A stretch of DNA of 64,000 bases from CAZTHM01 sp041946825 (GCA_041946825.1 JBHGBD010000005.1:124001-188000), one strand, 5' to 3'. Shown: positions 1-8,639, counted from the first letter of the stretch. Numbers and translations are program-made. Notes: generated by a model not told the origin, from the sequence alone.

Positions 1-150
1 GACGATGGCCTCCGGAATAGCCTTGGTCAATGCGGTCGCGCGCTTGTTGAGCGGGTGTACAGTTGGCAGACAATCGGCAAGCATCTAGTGGATGCGCAGT
101 TGTTCGCAGTGGACCTTCACAGACTTGGGAAGGGCGCGGGTTGTATTTGA
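1..150 (+). CDS. Glycosyltransferase, C-terminal end (partial)
   Basis: Frame 1 is open from the window edge to a TGA at 148-150, giving 49 residues. The peptide reads like the end of a GT4/GT1 glycosyltransferase: a 'LGxxGRxLVE' stretch followed by 'YSWQTIGKHLV'. This is the usual C-terminal helix pattern (LG.nGR.lVe..YSW..i...l) behind the Rossmann domain that binds the nucleotide sugar. The start lies outside the window, so sugar and acceptor cannot be named. Its position next to exosortase/EPS-type genes suggests a role in exopolysaccharide assembly at the cytoplasmic membrane. The last ~15 residues match nothing, so the end may have drifted. The call rests on a short motif only. Confidence 0.6.
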   Translation, partial: DDGLRNSLGQCGRALVERVYSWQTIGKHLVDAQLFAVDLHRLGKGAGCI

Positions 151-279
151 CCGCGGCGATAAGTTAGCTGGACACCGCCAACGCACGCTAGACTCCGACA
201 CTTCTGTGCGGTGTTCCTGGGGAAAACCGAACTCCTTGCGATACACTTTCCGAGCGAAGGCTACAGCCTACCGAGGCCC

Positions 280-1773
280 CTAGGGTCCAATATAAGAAGT
301 GCTAATCACGATGTCATCCCAGTATCGATATTCGTCAACCACATCATAGTTGTAACGGTTCATTTGTCTTCCGACCGAAAAGAAGCTTATGGGACCCGTA
401 CAAGTCCCTCGGAAGTTGTATGCGGTGTTGCTATAAGCTTGTGTTCCGTTGACCCAAAGACGCAATATACCATCCGAAGCCCCAGGAGTGTTCAGTTGGA
501 TTTCCACCTCGATAGAATACCAAGTATCCCAGTTGAGGTACGCCATGTCCCAAATGTAGGTATTTGCCCCCGCAGCGCAGCTCGCAACATTATTGCCTCC
601 GAAGGCTAAGCTGAGGGTACTTCTACCAAGCGCGGTCCAACTGTTGAGGAAATTGGCATAGTCGACCTGGCTGTTTGCAGGTGAGGTCGAGTCCGAGAAC
701 CACATCACCTTTCGTTGCGCATTTCCAGTCACCGTCGCGTCTGGCTCGGGACTCTTGAAGTATACGTATCCACGCATAAAGAAATGCGTCAGTCCGGGAC
801 TAATGACCTTCGAGACCCACCGATTGATGTCCTGGCTCGAGGCCCCACAATTCGGATCGGTGGAATCGCCGCAAACAACATAGTGAAACTGCAAGGCGTA
901 GTTCCCGCTGCGCTTAACGCCCTGCTGAACGACGGGAGGGATGGTCGTAACCGTTGAAGTCGTCACGCCACCCCATTTGGGCAAATAAGCGGACGGGCTG
1001 GTAGTGACTGTGCAACTCACGCCAGCGCAGCCGCTTTCGAAGTCATCTTGGAACAATATGTTGGCGCTACTGGATGTAGTTGTCGTCGTGGTAGTGGGCG
1101 GGGCGGCGACGCTCATGGAAAAGACTTTCTGAGCGGTTTGCTGGGTGGCAGCGGAGTCAGCTGCCTGAACGGTGAAAGAGTATGTTCCCGCGGTGCTGGG
1201 AGTCCCGGTCAGTGTGCCGGTGGTGGCCAGGATCAGGCCCGGGGGGAGTGTTCCGCCGCCAGACGGGATGCTCCAAACATAGGCCGGCGTGCCGCCGGAG
1301 CCGGCGAAACTTGTGTTGTAGGAGGTACCGGCCGTCGCCGACGGTACGGAAGATGTCGTGATGGAGAGTGGAGTCGTCGAGGTCGTGGTAGTGGTGGTCG
1401 TGGTGGTCGTGGTCGGCGCAGGCGCGGCGATCGTGAAGCTCAAGATATTCGACGTCCCACCGAATTTCCCGGACGTCACAGCCGTCACACTGGCCGTGCC
1501 CGCCGAGGCAGTAAGCGACATAGGCACTGAGGCTTGCAGTTGGGTCGAACTGACGTAGGTCGTCGTGAGCCCCGTCCCGTTCCACTGCACCGTGGTTCCG
1601 GATGTGAAGCTCGATCCGTTCACCGTCATGATGATATTTCCAGACCCCGCGGTTGCAGAGTTGGGAGACAGCGAACTGATCATCGGGATCTTGGAAGCCT
1701 TCTGCCCGAATACGAGCATCGGCAGGGCCATCAATAACACGGAACCCCAGAAAAGTGACTTTGGCTTAGACAT
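280..1773 (-). CDS. Secreted TIG-domain protein with C-terminal lectin/glucanase-like domain
   Basis: The protein is about 497 aa. I chose the ATG at 1773 because AGGAG lies just upstream and a clean signal peptide follows (MSKPKSLFWGSVLLM..., cleaved near VFGQ). Order of parts: signal peptide; an IPT/TIG immunoglobulin-like domain (about residues 30-115, 'SSLSPNSATAGSGN'); a poly-Thr linker; a second Ig-like domain of the 'putative Ig' type ('GTPAYVWSIPSGG...LPPGL'); a second Thr/Ser linker; then a ~230-residue beta-rich domain beginning 'LFQDDFESG' and ending 'VDEYRYWDDIVIS'. The last domain resembles concanavalin-like polysaccharide lyase or glucanase folds, and no catalytic residues can be assigned. 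It is a paralogue of the gene at 4391-5746. The likely role is an extracellular protein that binds or cleaves the polysaccharide made by the surrounding genes. Confidence 0.72.
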   Translation of the reverse strand: MSKPKSLFWGSVLLMALPMLVFGQKASKIPMISSLSPNSATAGSGNIIMTVNGSSFTSGTTVQWNGTGLTTTYVSSTQLQASVPMSLTASAGTASVTAVTSGKFGGTSNILSFTIAAPAPTTTTTTTTTTTSTTPLSITTSSVPSATAGTSYNTSFAGSGGTPAYVWSIPSGGGTLPPGLILATTGTLTGTPSTAGTYSFTVQAADSAATQQTAQKVFSMSVAAPPTTTTTTTSSSANILFQDDFESGCAGVSCTVTTSPSAYLPKWGGVTTSTVTTIPPVVQQGVKRSGNYALQFHYVVCGDSTDPNCGASSQDINRWVSKVISPGLTHFFMRGYVYFKSPEPDATVTGNAQRKVMWFSDSTSPANSQVDYANFLNSWTALGRSTLSLAFGGNNVASCAAGANTYIWDMAYLNWDTWYSIEVEIQLNTPGASDGILRLWVNGTQAYSNTAYNFRGTCTGPISFFSVGRQMNRYNYDVVDEYRYWDDIVISTSYIGP

Positions 1774-1817
1774 CTCTCCTCCAATACGGCTAGACCGCAC
1801 GACCACTTTGGGTGATT

Positions 1818-1832
1818 GCCCCCTAAATACCA
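1818..1832 (-). promoter_or_regulatory. Possible sigma-54 type promoter for the TIG-domain gene
   Basis: On the minus strand the bases read TGGTATTTAGGGGGC: a TGG and a GC with the exact -24/-12 spacing of RpoN promoters, about 45 bases upstream of the ATG at 1773. The -12 half (GGGC rather than TTGC) is poor, so this is only a candidate. Confidence 0.3.
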
Positions 1833-2348
1833 CATTCCCACGTCATCGGACTAGACCTAATTTTGTCACTAGGAAGCGTGGGTGCCGCCAGCGACAGCTA
1901 TAGCATACGCTCGGGCAAAATGGCGCATGCTCTTAATCATTCGACCCTCTATATGCACACGCCACTCCAAATCCATGTTACCGAAGTACTAGGCGCACTT
2001 GTGCGTAAAGTGCCTATTTTCAATCAATTGAAACTATGGTCGGTTCGAGTGGACAAACCCTCCCGAGGTCGGGCGATATAAAGTGCAAAAAACTGAATTG
2101 GGAGCTGCTGAGAGTTGCACTATTTTGCCCGGCCTTTGTACACGCGCAAAGTGTTTAATATAAGAGTATTAGCTCAGTTCGAGACCCGAGCTCAGGTGGG
2201 ATGGGCTGCGTCCATTGTAACCTGCCTGGCACCCGAGAGGAGCGACGCGCCTTTTCTCCCACCTGGACGTTTCGCGTGCGACATTGACCGAGAGGATTTC
2301 AGGTAACGACGATCGAGGGTGATTGGCGCGGTTGGCGGACCATTAGGG

Positions 2349-2354
2349 TATAAT
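2349..2354 (+). promoter_or_regulatory. Candidate -10 box (TATAAT) before the PAP2 gene
   Basis: A perfect TATAAT lies 32 bases upstream of the ATG at 2387. No good -35 hexamer is found at 16-18 bases, so any promoter here is weak or activator-dependent. The gene also lacks a clear Shine-Dalgarno sequence, so it may be translated from a short leader. Confidence 0.35.
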
Positions 2355-2386
2355 GGATTTGGGCATCGAAAGACTGGTCTGACCCG

Positions 2387-3094
2387 ATGGCTCTTCCCCC
2401 CAGCCAACTGGATGTGTGGGTGGTCACCCTGCTGGCCAGTTTGCTGCAGCGCTCCAAGTTATTCGATCTTGCCATCCAGAGTGGTATCCGACATGATGTC
2501 TTAGGAGGCTTTTGGTTCGCCGCAGCGTTGTTCGTATTCTGGCTTCAAGCCGCCCGGGGAAACGATCCCCAGAAGCGTGTCCGCATCCTGACGGTTCTTG
2601 TCGGTTCGATCTTCACCGTGATCCTCACGCTTGTGGCGAGTTCCGTAATCTCGTGGCCTCAACCGATCCGCCATCACGATTTGGCGGGCCTGTTCCCAAA
2701 GTACATTGACCGCAATCCGATTACGAATTCATTCCCCAGCCAATCCACTGCCCTCTACGCCAGTATTGCTGCAGGGGTCTATTCTCTTCACAAAGTGACA
2801 GGAACCCTTCTCTGGACGGCTGTCATTTTGTTCGTGGCGTTCCCGCGTATGTACGTGGGGGGGCATTATCTCTCCGACGTTATTGCCGGCCTGTTATTGG
2901 CCTTGCTCGGTTATGCGATTGCCCGGTATGGCTTGGAGTCGCGATTTACCACACACTTCGATTCCTTCTTCGAGGGAAGCCAAGCAGGCCGCGTCGCCAG
3001 GGAGTTGCTAGTGTTCGTGTGGATCCTTCAAGTAGCCGTGGAGTTTCGCGAGGCAATCTGGGTGCAACGCGCACTCGAGACAATTGTCGGTTGA
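2387..3094 (+). CDS. PAP2-family membrane phosphatase-like protein
   Basis: The protein is 235 aa with about five hydrophobic membrane segments. The third PAP2 motif is clear ('PRMYVGGHYLSDVIAG', Arg...His...Asp). The second motif, normally PSGH, reads 'SFPSQST', so the His that usually donates a proton is replaced by Ser. The first motif is only suggested by 'WPQPIRHH'. PAP2 enzymes remove phosphate from lipid pyrophosphates such as undecaprenyl-PP at the outer face of the inner membrane. Family members are common in exopolysaccharide/exosortase loci, which fits the neighbours. With motif 2 altered, activity on the usual substrate is uncertain. The gene is followed after 110 bases by the FemAB-like gene on the same strand, a likely operon. 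Confidence 0.78.
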   Translation: MALPPSQLDVWVVTLLASLLQRSKLFDLAIQSGIRHDVLGGFWFAAALFVFWLQAARGNDPQKRVRILTVLVGSIFTVILTLVASSVISWPQPIRHHDLAGLFPKYIDRNPITNSFPSQSTALYASIAAGVYSLHKVTGTLLWTAVILFVAFPRMYVGGHYLSDVIAGLLLALLGYAIARYGLESRFTTHFDSFFEGSQAGRVARELLVFVWILQVAVEFREAIWVQRALETIVG

Positions 3095-3204
3095 AACCCA
3101 GGAGCCTGCGGCCTTGTCGCCGGCTCATCACCAACTGCCGCGATGCAACGATTATCCTGTCGGCGATTCCAGAATGTGCCCGCGGTCTGTCGCCAAGCCC
3201 TGTG

Positions 3205-4317
3205 ATGAACGATTCAAAACTCTACGCTGCGTCGGTCCCGGATCCTCGTCCCCTAACGGTTCGCATCGCTGGGCCGGAAGACTCTGAGGCCTGGGACCGA
3301 TTCGTAAACGACCACCCCGAAGGACGCTACTGCCATCTGTGGGGCTATAGACAAGCCCTAGATAAGGCCTACGGCTATCGATGTGTCTATCGGATGTTCC
3401 AGGTCGGAGGGAGCCTGATTGGTGTGTTCCCGTCAATCAAGCGCAGGCGGCGCCGGGGATGGCTGATTTCTCAGCCGTTTAACGAATACGGAGGCCCGCT
3501 GACTCAGAGACTCTCAATAGACCAACACCGGGACCTGACCCGTTTACTCGTCATGGCCGCTCAGGAAGAGGGGTGCAGCGCCATTGAAGTGCGCGGCGGG
3601 ATCGGTTGTGAGCAAATCGCGGCCGACGCTGGTTGGGTCAGGCAACCCCTGCATTCGTATGCGCTTTTGGATCTCGGGGACCCCGATCAGATCTGGAGGA
3701 AGTCTCTCACCAACGAGGCGAGGAAAGGTGTCAATAAAGCGCGAAAGTCAGGTCTTACGGCAGAGATCCGAAGGGGAGCGGCGGCGGTTCAGGACCTCTT
3801 CTACGACTTGTACCTCGTCTCTATGAAGCGTTTGGGGGTCCCGCCCCACTCATTACGATTCTTTACAGAACTTGCCGCCGGAATACGTGAACGTCTTGTG
3901 GCCGCCTGGGTCTTCAAGGAAGCCCGGCCAGTGGCAATCCTTTTAGGGGCCACAACCGGGCCAAGAGTCCACATATTCGTAATCGCTTCTGCCCCCGACG
4001 CTTGGCCCACGCGGCCCAGCGATTTCGCCCATTGGGAACTCATCCAGTGGGCCTGCAAAGAGGGTTTCCAGGTTTTTGATTTCGGATCAGCGAGATATGC
4101 CGGACAAATCCAATTTAAGAAGAAATGGGGCGTGACGCTCCATGACTACTGCTTCTACCTTATCGGCTCGCCGGAGACGATGGGGAAACTAAGGGTCGAA
4201 ACTGTGAAAACCTCTTCTCGCAGCATGGAGGCGATGGCGACGCTTTGGCGGTGGGCGGTTCCCATCCCCTTAACGAGGATCCTAGGGCCGCCCATTCGGA
4301 AATTCCTGACAAAATAG
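3205..4317 (+). CDS. FemAB-like / GNAT-fold acyltransferase of the exosortase (XrtA) type
   Basis: The protein is about 370 aa. I chose the ATG at 3205 because the open frame upstream overlaps the PAP2 gene and encodes low-quality basic sequence. The protein has the double acyltransferase-fold arrangement of FemAB proteins: an N-terminal half with 'WDRFVNDHPEGRYCHLWGY', a basic linker, and a C-terminal half with 'FDFGSARYAGQIQFKKKWG', the typical late motif of the FemAB/CelD-like group. Known members add amino acids or acyl groups to cell-envelope polymers. Relatives in PEP-CTERM/exosortase clusters are annotated as XrtA-system FemAB proteins of unknown exact substrate. No strong ribosome-binding site is seen, so coupling to the upstream PAP2 gene is possible. 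Confidence 0.78.
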   Translation: MNDSKLYAASVPDPRPLTVRIAGPEDSEAWDRFVNDHPEGRYCHLWGYRQALDKAYGYRCVYRMFQVGGSLIGVFPSIKRRRRRGWLISQPFNEYGGPLTQRLSIDQHRDLTRLLVMAAQEEGCSAIEVRGGIGCEQIAADAGWVRQPLHSYALLDLGDPDQIWRKSLTNEARKGVNKARKSGLTAEIRRGAAAVQDLFYDLYLVSMKRLGVPPHSLRFFTELAAGIRERLVAAWVFKEARPVAILLGATTGPRVHIFVIASAPDAWPTRPSDFAHWELIQWACKEGFQVFDFGSARYAGQIQFKKKWGVTLHDYCFYLIGSPETMGKLRVETVKTSSRSMEAMATLWRWAVPIPLTRILGPPIRKFLTK

Positions 4318-4390
4318 GAAACCCTCGGTGCAGATGCGCCCCCCTTTCACGGGCTAAGTAGATCAGAGGAACTCAGGCGCGTAATGTACG

Positions 4391-5746
4391 TCATGGTCCG
4401 ATGTAGGCGTCGGCGATGACGATATCATCCCAGAATCGATATTCGTCAACAGGAAGGAAATTCGTGCGATTGGACTGCATGCCGATGAGAAACCTCTGCG
4501 CGTCCGTTGTGTAAGGACCCCGAAGATCGATATCGTGGACCTCAAAGGTTTGTTCGCCATCAACCCAGAGCGCCAGTTTCCCATCCCTCAACCCTGGCGT
4601 GTTGAGGGCTACCTCTAGTTCCACGCAATACCATTGGTCGTAACTCAGCGTGGCGAGATCCCAATAAGTTACCGAGGGAAGGTAAGGAGTGTTATTCGTC
4701 GAAAAGCGCAACCTCAATTCGCCGAGTACTCCATCAGAGGTCAAAAACATCGACCAGTCAGTCTTGTCCGCTATGTAATACAGTTTACGCTGAATTTCCT
4801 CTGTTCCCCCAGGTTCAGGCGTCTTGAAGTAGACGTAGCCGCGAATGAAAACGTGCCTCAATCCATTGGGGTACCCATTTCCGGCGTTGAAGCTCCGCAA
4901 CACCACCACATCGGTATCCTGTGCGCTAGCGCACTTATCGGAGGGGATTACGTAATGAAAGTCGGCGGATTTCGTTCCCGAATGTACCTTGAAGGAGTCA
5001 ACGGCGTAAGAGGATCCGTAGGTTGAACAGCTATACATGCCTGCAGAATCCCAAGCAGAGAAATTGCCGGACTCAAATCCGTCCGCAAACAGGACCTGGC
5101 CGAACCGAAAGGCCTTGCTCATTACTGCGGAAAGCTGGTCAGGAGTCACTATCTTGACGTCAACACGCCCCACCGAATGAGCCGGCGTCACAGCATCGAT
5201 CATCTTGTCATTGACCACTCCGACCATCGCGGCCTCGCTGTCCCCGAACAGGATCTTCGATCCGGGGACGAAATCCGAGCCGAGTATTGTCACCTTCGTC
5301 CCACCCGAGGCAAGCCCAGAATCAGGTTCAACGCCCTCTAGCATGGGAGTAGGCAAATAATCAAAAGCGCTCGAGAGTGCTGTCGTCTCGAGTTCAGACT
5401 TCGCGATTTTCACATCAACGGGCCCGGGCGGATGAGCAGGGGTGGTGGCAAGGATTTTCGTCGAATCAACAACAACCACAGACGGGGACGCCTGAGTTCC
5501 AAACAAGACCTGCACACCATTGGTGAAGGCCGCACCTTGAAGAACGACCGTTGTTCCCCCCGACGTGGGGCCTGATTCTGGTGAGATTGCTTTAAGGGAA
5601 AGAACGGCGGCTCGTGATAGGTTTCCGGTCGCCTGCAAGCCGCCTCCTGCACAACTCATGAGGCAACCGCCTGCCGAGCATAGGGAGATAATCGCAGCCA
5701 ACCAGCCAATCCTGGCGAAACTCGTATTCTTATTCAAGCTGGTCAT
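4391..5746 (-). CDS. TIG-domain lipoprotein with C-terminal lectin/glucanase-like domain
   Basis: The protein is about 451 aa from the ATG at 5746, which follows GAGGAA closely; the frame continues upstream but without a signal. The hydrophobic N-terminus ends in 'GGCLMSC', a possible lipobox, so outer-membrane anchoring is likely. Two IPT/TIG domains follow (about residues 45-130 and 132-215, each starting like 'xSPxSGxxSGGTxVxxxG'), then a ~220-residue beta-rich domain starting 'LFADGFESGNFSAW' and ending 'VDEYRFWDDIVIADAYIGP'. The C-terminal domain is clearly paralogous to that of the gene at 280-1773. The two bracket the PAP2 and FemAB-like genes, which suggests a shared extracellular polysaccharide substrate. 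No catalytic residues can be named. Confidence 0.72.
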   Translation of the reverse strand: MTSLNKNTSFARIGWLAAIISLCSAGGCLMSCAGGGLQATGNLSRAAVLSLKAISPESGPTSGGTTVVLQGAAFTNGVQVLFGTQASPSVVVVDSTKILATTPAHPPGPVDVKIAKSELETTALSSAFDYLPTPMLEGVEPDSGLASGGTKVTILGSDFVPGSKILFGDSEAAMVGVVNDKMIDAVTPAHSVGRVDVKIVTPDQLSAVMSKAFRFGQVLFADGFESGNFSAWDSAGMYSCSTYGSSYAVDSFKVHSGTKSADFHYVIPSDKCASAQDTDVVVLRSFNAGNGYPNGLRHVFIRGYVYFKTPEPGGTEEIQRKLYYIADKTDWSMFLTSDGVLGELRLRFSTNNTPYLPSVTYWDLATLSYDQWYCVELEVALNTPGLRDGKLALWVDGEQTFEVHDIDLRGPYTTDAQRFLIGMQSNRTNFLPVDEYRFWDDIVIADAYIGP

Positions 5747-6967
5747 TTCCTCGTAACTACGGTCGGTTCCATGAAGGACCATTGAGGACAATTTCACGCT
5801 GGGAACTCATTGAAAAAGGGGGAAGTCTACTCCCGGGCCTCGAAATGGTCAATCGCCATCGTGGGCACTGATCCGTGCCACGAAGACCTCTCATCTATGA
5901 TCGATGGTCTGGTTTTCATCCCGGCCACCCTTGAGAAGAGCCAGGAGTCTTTGACGAAGAAACACCCGTCGGCGATTGGCTGTTCCGCAGACACGATTAG
6001 GCGGGACTGTGAGCAATTTACGTTCCGAGCCGCTCCACATCTAACTTATTGCAAAAAAAGACCCTTCTGTCAGTCAAGCTGGGGAGGGGGTCGCAACCCT
6101 GGGTGGGAAATACATGTTGTGCAGTAGGAATTCCAGTACTTCTCGGCAAGCGTCATTCGATCAGACTGAGAATCTAAGAAAAGCGCTGGCGCCTGGGATT
6201 GCCCGTCCAAAGGGAGGGCCGTTGCAGCCAAAAGGGTGGGAATGCGGGCTGGTCGAAGGCCCTGGAGTTGGCCAAGGTGGCGAGAATCTCAAGCCGACAA
6301 TCTGACAGCCCAACCTGGTTGCACGGAGCGAAAGAAGCGACCAAGCTGGAGCTGAAAAAAGAAGTCTTCGAGTGATTCACCGACCAGAACTATGAACCCT
6401 ACGGGTCGCACGGAAACATGCGCACAACTGATTCCCCCGGCCGTTCCCCGCCCAGGAATTTCCACTTTTCCACTCGCCGGATTCCCCAGGATCTGCCCAC
6501 AGCGGTCACCGAAACTCCTCCCATGCAAGTTCTCAGGGTCGAGCTTTGTCGGCCAGTAGGTTGAAGGGTCACCTGGGACCGAGATCTGGGGTCACAAAAC
6601 TGCCGAGAGGCGGAGTGGAACTGCCGGGAAGGGTCGCGATTCGGTGGGTGGTGGGCCGAGCTTGAGCGGGGGAAGATTGTGGGAGATCCAAACGGGCACG
6701 GCTCAAACTCAAATCGGGACTTCCGTTCAGAGCTCTTGCAGCATTGGTCCCGACTCAGAAGGATCGACATACCTCAAGTTTCAGGGGTACATTCTTCATC
6801 GAACCGCAAAGTGATTCACTTACAGGAAACTAATCTGCGCCTCTTCGATGAGGAATCGGGCTTGGATTTTCGATAGATCGTGATTAAGAGCCTGAAAGCT
6901 GGCACAATATGCTGATTCTTCAGGCATTACCTATTCTGTGCCGCATTGTGTTTTCCAGAGTATGATT
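5747..6967. other. Long gene-poor stretch, possibly decayed
   Basis: About 1.2 kb holds only short frames on both strands with no convincing start signals, composition or family resemblance. It may contain remains of a mobile element or lost gene, since the overlapping frames of 6399-6770 and 6174-6528 are rich in Ser/Arg/Pro as expected for non-coding sequence. I cannot name any element. Confidence 0.5.
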
Positions 6968-6982
6968 TGGCAACTAGTATGC
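6968..6982 (+). promoter_or_regulatory. Sigma-54 (RpoN) type promoter of the PEP-CTERM gene
   Basis: The bases TGGCAACTAGTATGC match the -24/-12 consensus (TGGCAC, five bases, TTGC) with exact GG-to-GC spacing. They lie 33 bases before the GTG start of the PEP-CTERM gene, leaving room for a leader of about 20 bases with the GGGGAGG ribosome-binding site. RpoN with the PrsK/PrsR two-component pair is known to control PEP-CTERM genes in exosortase-bearing bacteria, so the site fits the gene. No activator site was identified. Confidence 0.65.
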
Positions 6983-7014
6983 GGGGCCCCGGATAGGACC
7001 TGTGGGGAGGTAGT

Positions 7015-7536
7015 GTGCGCCGCTTCGCTCTTTTCTGTGCGGTAGTTCTGATTGCAACTGGTATCGGCCGCGCCGACAATGGCTGTCTGACGTTTGTGGC
7101 AAACCCTGCTACCTATTCGGCCCCTGCGGGCGGGTCTTTCACCGTTTCCACCACCTTCACCAATTGCGACACGGACACAAGCATCTTCATCGGTAGCGGC
7201 TTTGGAACCGACGAACTGCCAGGTGTTATCAGCAGCCAGCTTTTGGACCCATCATTCTTCCTGGCTCCCGGCGACTCCGTGACGGCTGATTTTGCTTTTT
7301 ACACGTGGGACCCGAGTGCAACTCCTGGTTTCACCTGGAACCCTTCGATCAATGCGGAATACGTCGTATTCGCGGGGGTTTGCACCGATTTCAACTGCAC
7401 CGCCGTCGGGGACGCCTTTGCCTTCACGAATTTCACGGCCACAGTTGATCAGCCCGTCCCAGAACCCGCGACTCTCCTACTGCTCGGGTCGGGAGCAGCA
7501 GGGATCTTCCTTAAACTCCGTCGTCGCCCCCAATGA
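7015..7536 (+). CDS. PEP-CTERM sorting-domain secreted protein
   Basis: The protein is 173 aa, starting at GTG 7015 with GGGGAGG eight bases away. It has a signal peptide (residues 1-20, ending 'GRADNG'), a ~125-residue beta-rich, Thr/Asn/Phe-rich mature domain with paired Cys, and a C-terminal sorting signal at 148-173: 'VPEPATLLLLGSG', a hydrophobic helix and 'LRRR'. PEP-CTERM proteins are exported, recognised by a membrane exosortase, cleaved and released or glycosylated at the surface, usually together with exopolysaccharide. No exosortase gene lies in this window, so it must be elsewhere. The middle part ('LAPGDSV...FAFYTW...PGFTW') is shared with the small protein at 8640-9035. Confidence 0.9.
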   Translation: MRRFALFCAVVLIATGIGRADNGCLTFVANPATYSAPAGGSFTVSTTFTNCDTDTSIFIGSGFGTDELPGVISSQLLDPSFFLAPGDSVTADFAFYTWDPSATPGFTWNPSINAEYVVFAGVCTDFNCTAVGDAFAFTNFTATVDQPVPEPATLLLLGSGAAGIFLKLRRRPQ

Positions 7537-7748
7537 ACTGATGATCCTTGAGTCTGCACCGTAGATATGCTCCTGCGGCGGACATTAGTCGTGTGTACGG
7601 TATCTGTTGGATTGGTGCTCCACTATTGGTTTACACTCTGTAGCAGGTGGCTTGCCTGTGGACCTTGTGACAGAGCAGTTCCTGGTCACTCTGGGTCCGG
7701 TTTTGAAGTTCGAATCCGGGACGATTCGGTACTCGAGGAACGCGCGTC

Positions 7749-8498
7749 ATGTCGGACAATAGGAATTCGGCGAGAGCCATTTCGCAAGGCCCACCGCTTG
7801 AAACGTATACTCGACGACTATTCGGGAAAGGCCCGTACGGCCGCCATCATAATAGGAGATATTCTTGGTTAAGTGAGAAGATCACAAGGCTGGCTGGCTC
7901 GAACGATGTCACCGTGCTCGAGGTAGGATGCTTTGAAGGCAGGTCGCTCAACTACATCCCAGTGCCGGTCCGAAAATACGTTGGTTTGGACGCGGGATGG
8001 GGAGGAGGGCTGCAGCGCGCCAGACAATTCTTCCGTGAGCGGCCGGAAGTCTCATTCATCGAATCCAATCAGCCAAGAGACATTGCCAGCATCGAGGGGC
8101 GATTTGATTTCATCGTCGCCATGGAAACGCTGGAGCATGTCGACCCGCCCCTGGTCGAACTCTACATCAAGGCCTTTTCGGAAAAGCTCGACGGCTACCT
8201 CCTGATTACCGCCCCAAACGAAAAGGGTCTCGCACTATTGATCAAGGCTGTTGGAGCAAAATTCCTCGGCGTTGACCGCATTTATCCCTACACCGCGTCG
8301 GAATTCTTCTGGGGACTCATGGGAAGAATGGAACGAGTTCATCGCTCCGAGCACAAGGGCTTTGACTACCGAGCCCTGGTCAATCTGGTGGGTAAGTATT
8401 TTCGTTATGTCTCAGTAGAGGGCGTGAGTCCCGTCCGCCGGCCTTTGCAGCTGGGTTTGACCATTGGCATCGTAGCCTCACAGAATCCGATCCCATAG
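7749..8498 (+). CDS. SAM-dependent methyltransferase, class I
   Basis: The protein is 249 aa and soluble. The Rossmann signature is present: motif I 'VLEVGCFEGRSLNYI', an acidic residue ending beta-2 ('KYVGLDAGWGG'), and 'FDFIVAMETLEHVDPP' at motifs II/III, followed by 'GYLLITAPN'. This is the arrangement of Methyltransf_11/23-like enzymes that use S-adenosylmethionine. The C-terminal half ('YPYTASEFFWGLMG...HKGFDY') resembles small-molecule or lipid/saccharide methyltransferases near polysaccharide clusters. The start ATG has GAGG about 10 bases upstream. The acceptor is unknown; modification of a sugar or lipid intermediate of the EPS pathway is an inference from position. Confidence 0.8.
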   Translation: MSDNRNSARAISQGPPLETYTRRLFGKGPYGRHHNRRYSWLSEKITRLAGSNDVTVLEVGCFEGRSLNYIPVPVRKYVGLDAGWGGGLQRARQFFRERPEVSFIESNQPRDIASIEGRFDFIVAMETLEHVDPPLVELYIKAFSEKLDGYLLITAPNEKGLALLIKAVGAKFLGVDRIYPYTASEFFWGLMGRMERVHRSEHKGFDYRALVNLVGKYFRYVSVEGVSPVRRPLQLGLTIGIVASQNPIP

Positions 8499-8639
8499 GC
8501 GGTGCTGGCAACCACGATAAGAAGGAGCGAAAAGAACTCGATCTCTGAGGTAGCAGAGTCCAATACGCTGAACCAGCAGGGTGTATACTGCTGTCGCTCA
8601 GGACTCTAAGAATATAGATGCTGACTTGAGGAGGGCATT

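Larger units (their letters stand above)
1774..2386. other. Intergenic region, no gene recognised
   Basis: About 610 bases separate the divergent TIG gene and the PAP2 gene. Short reading frames here have no recognisable content and no ribosome-binding sites. Only the possible sigma-54 element (1818-1832) and a perfect TATAAT (2349-2354) stand out. Confidence 0.6.

Noticed and set aside
1380..1431. Repetitive GTCGTGGTGGTAGTGG tract, possible tandem repeat or CRISPR-like unit
   Set aside because: It encodes the poly-Thr linker of the TIG protein and has no spacers.
2160..2230. GTTCGAGACC-like sequence that resembles a tRNA T-loop
   Set aside because: No acceptor, D or anticodon stems can be paired around it.
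5865..5880. TGGCAC...GTGC on the minus strand, like a sigma-54 promoter for the lipoprotein gene at 4391-5746
   Set aside because: The GG-to-GC spacing is one base too long; RpoN promoters need exact spacing.
5810..6127. 105-residue plus-strand frame
   Set aside because: No ribosome-binding site, no recognisable content, low-complexity end; not supported as a gene.
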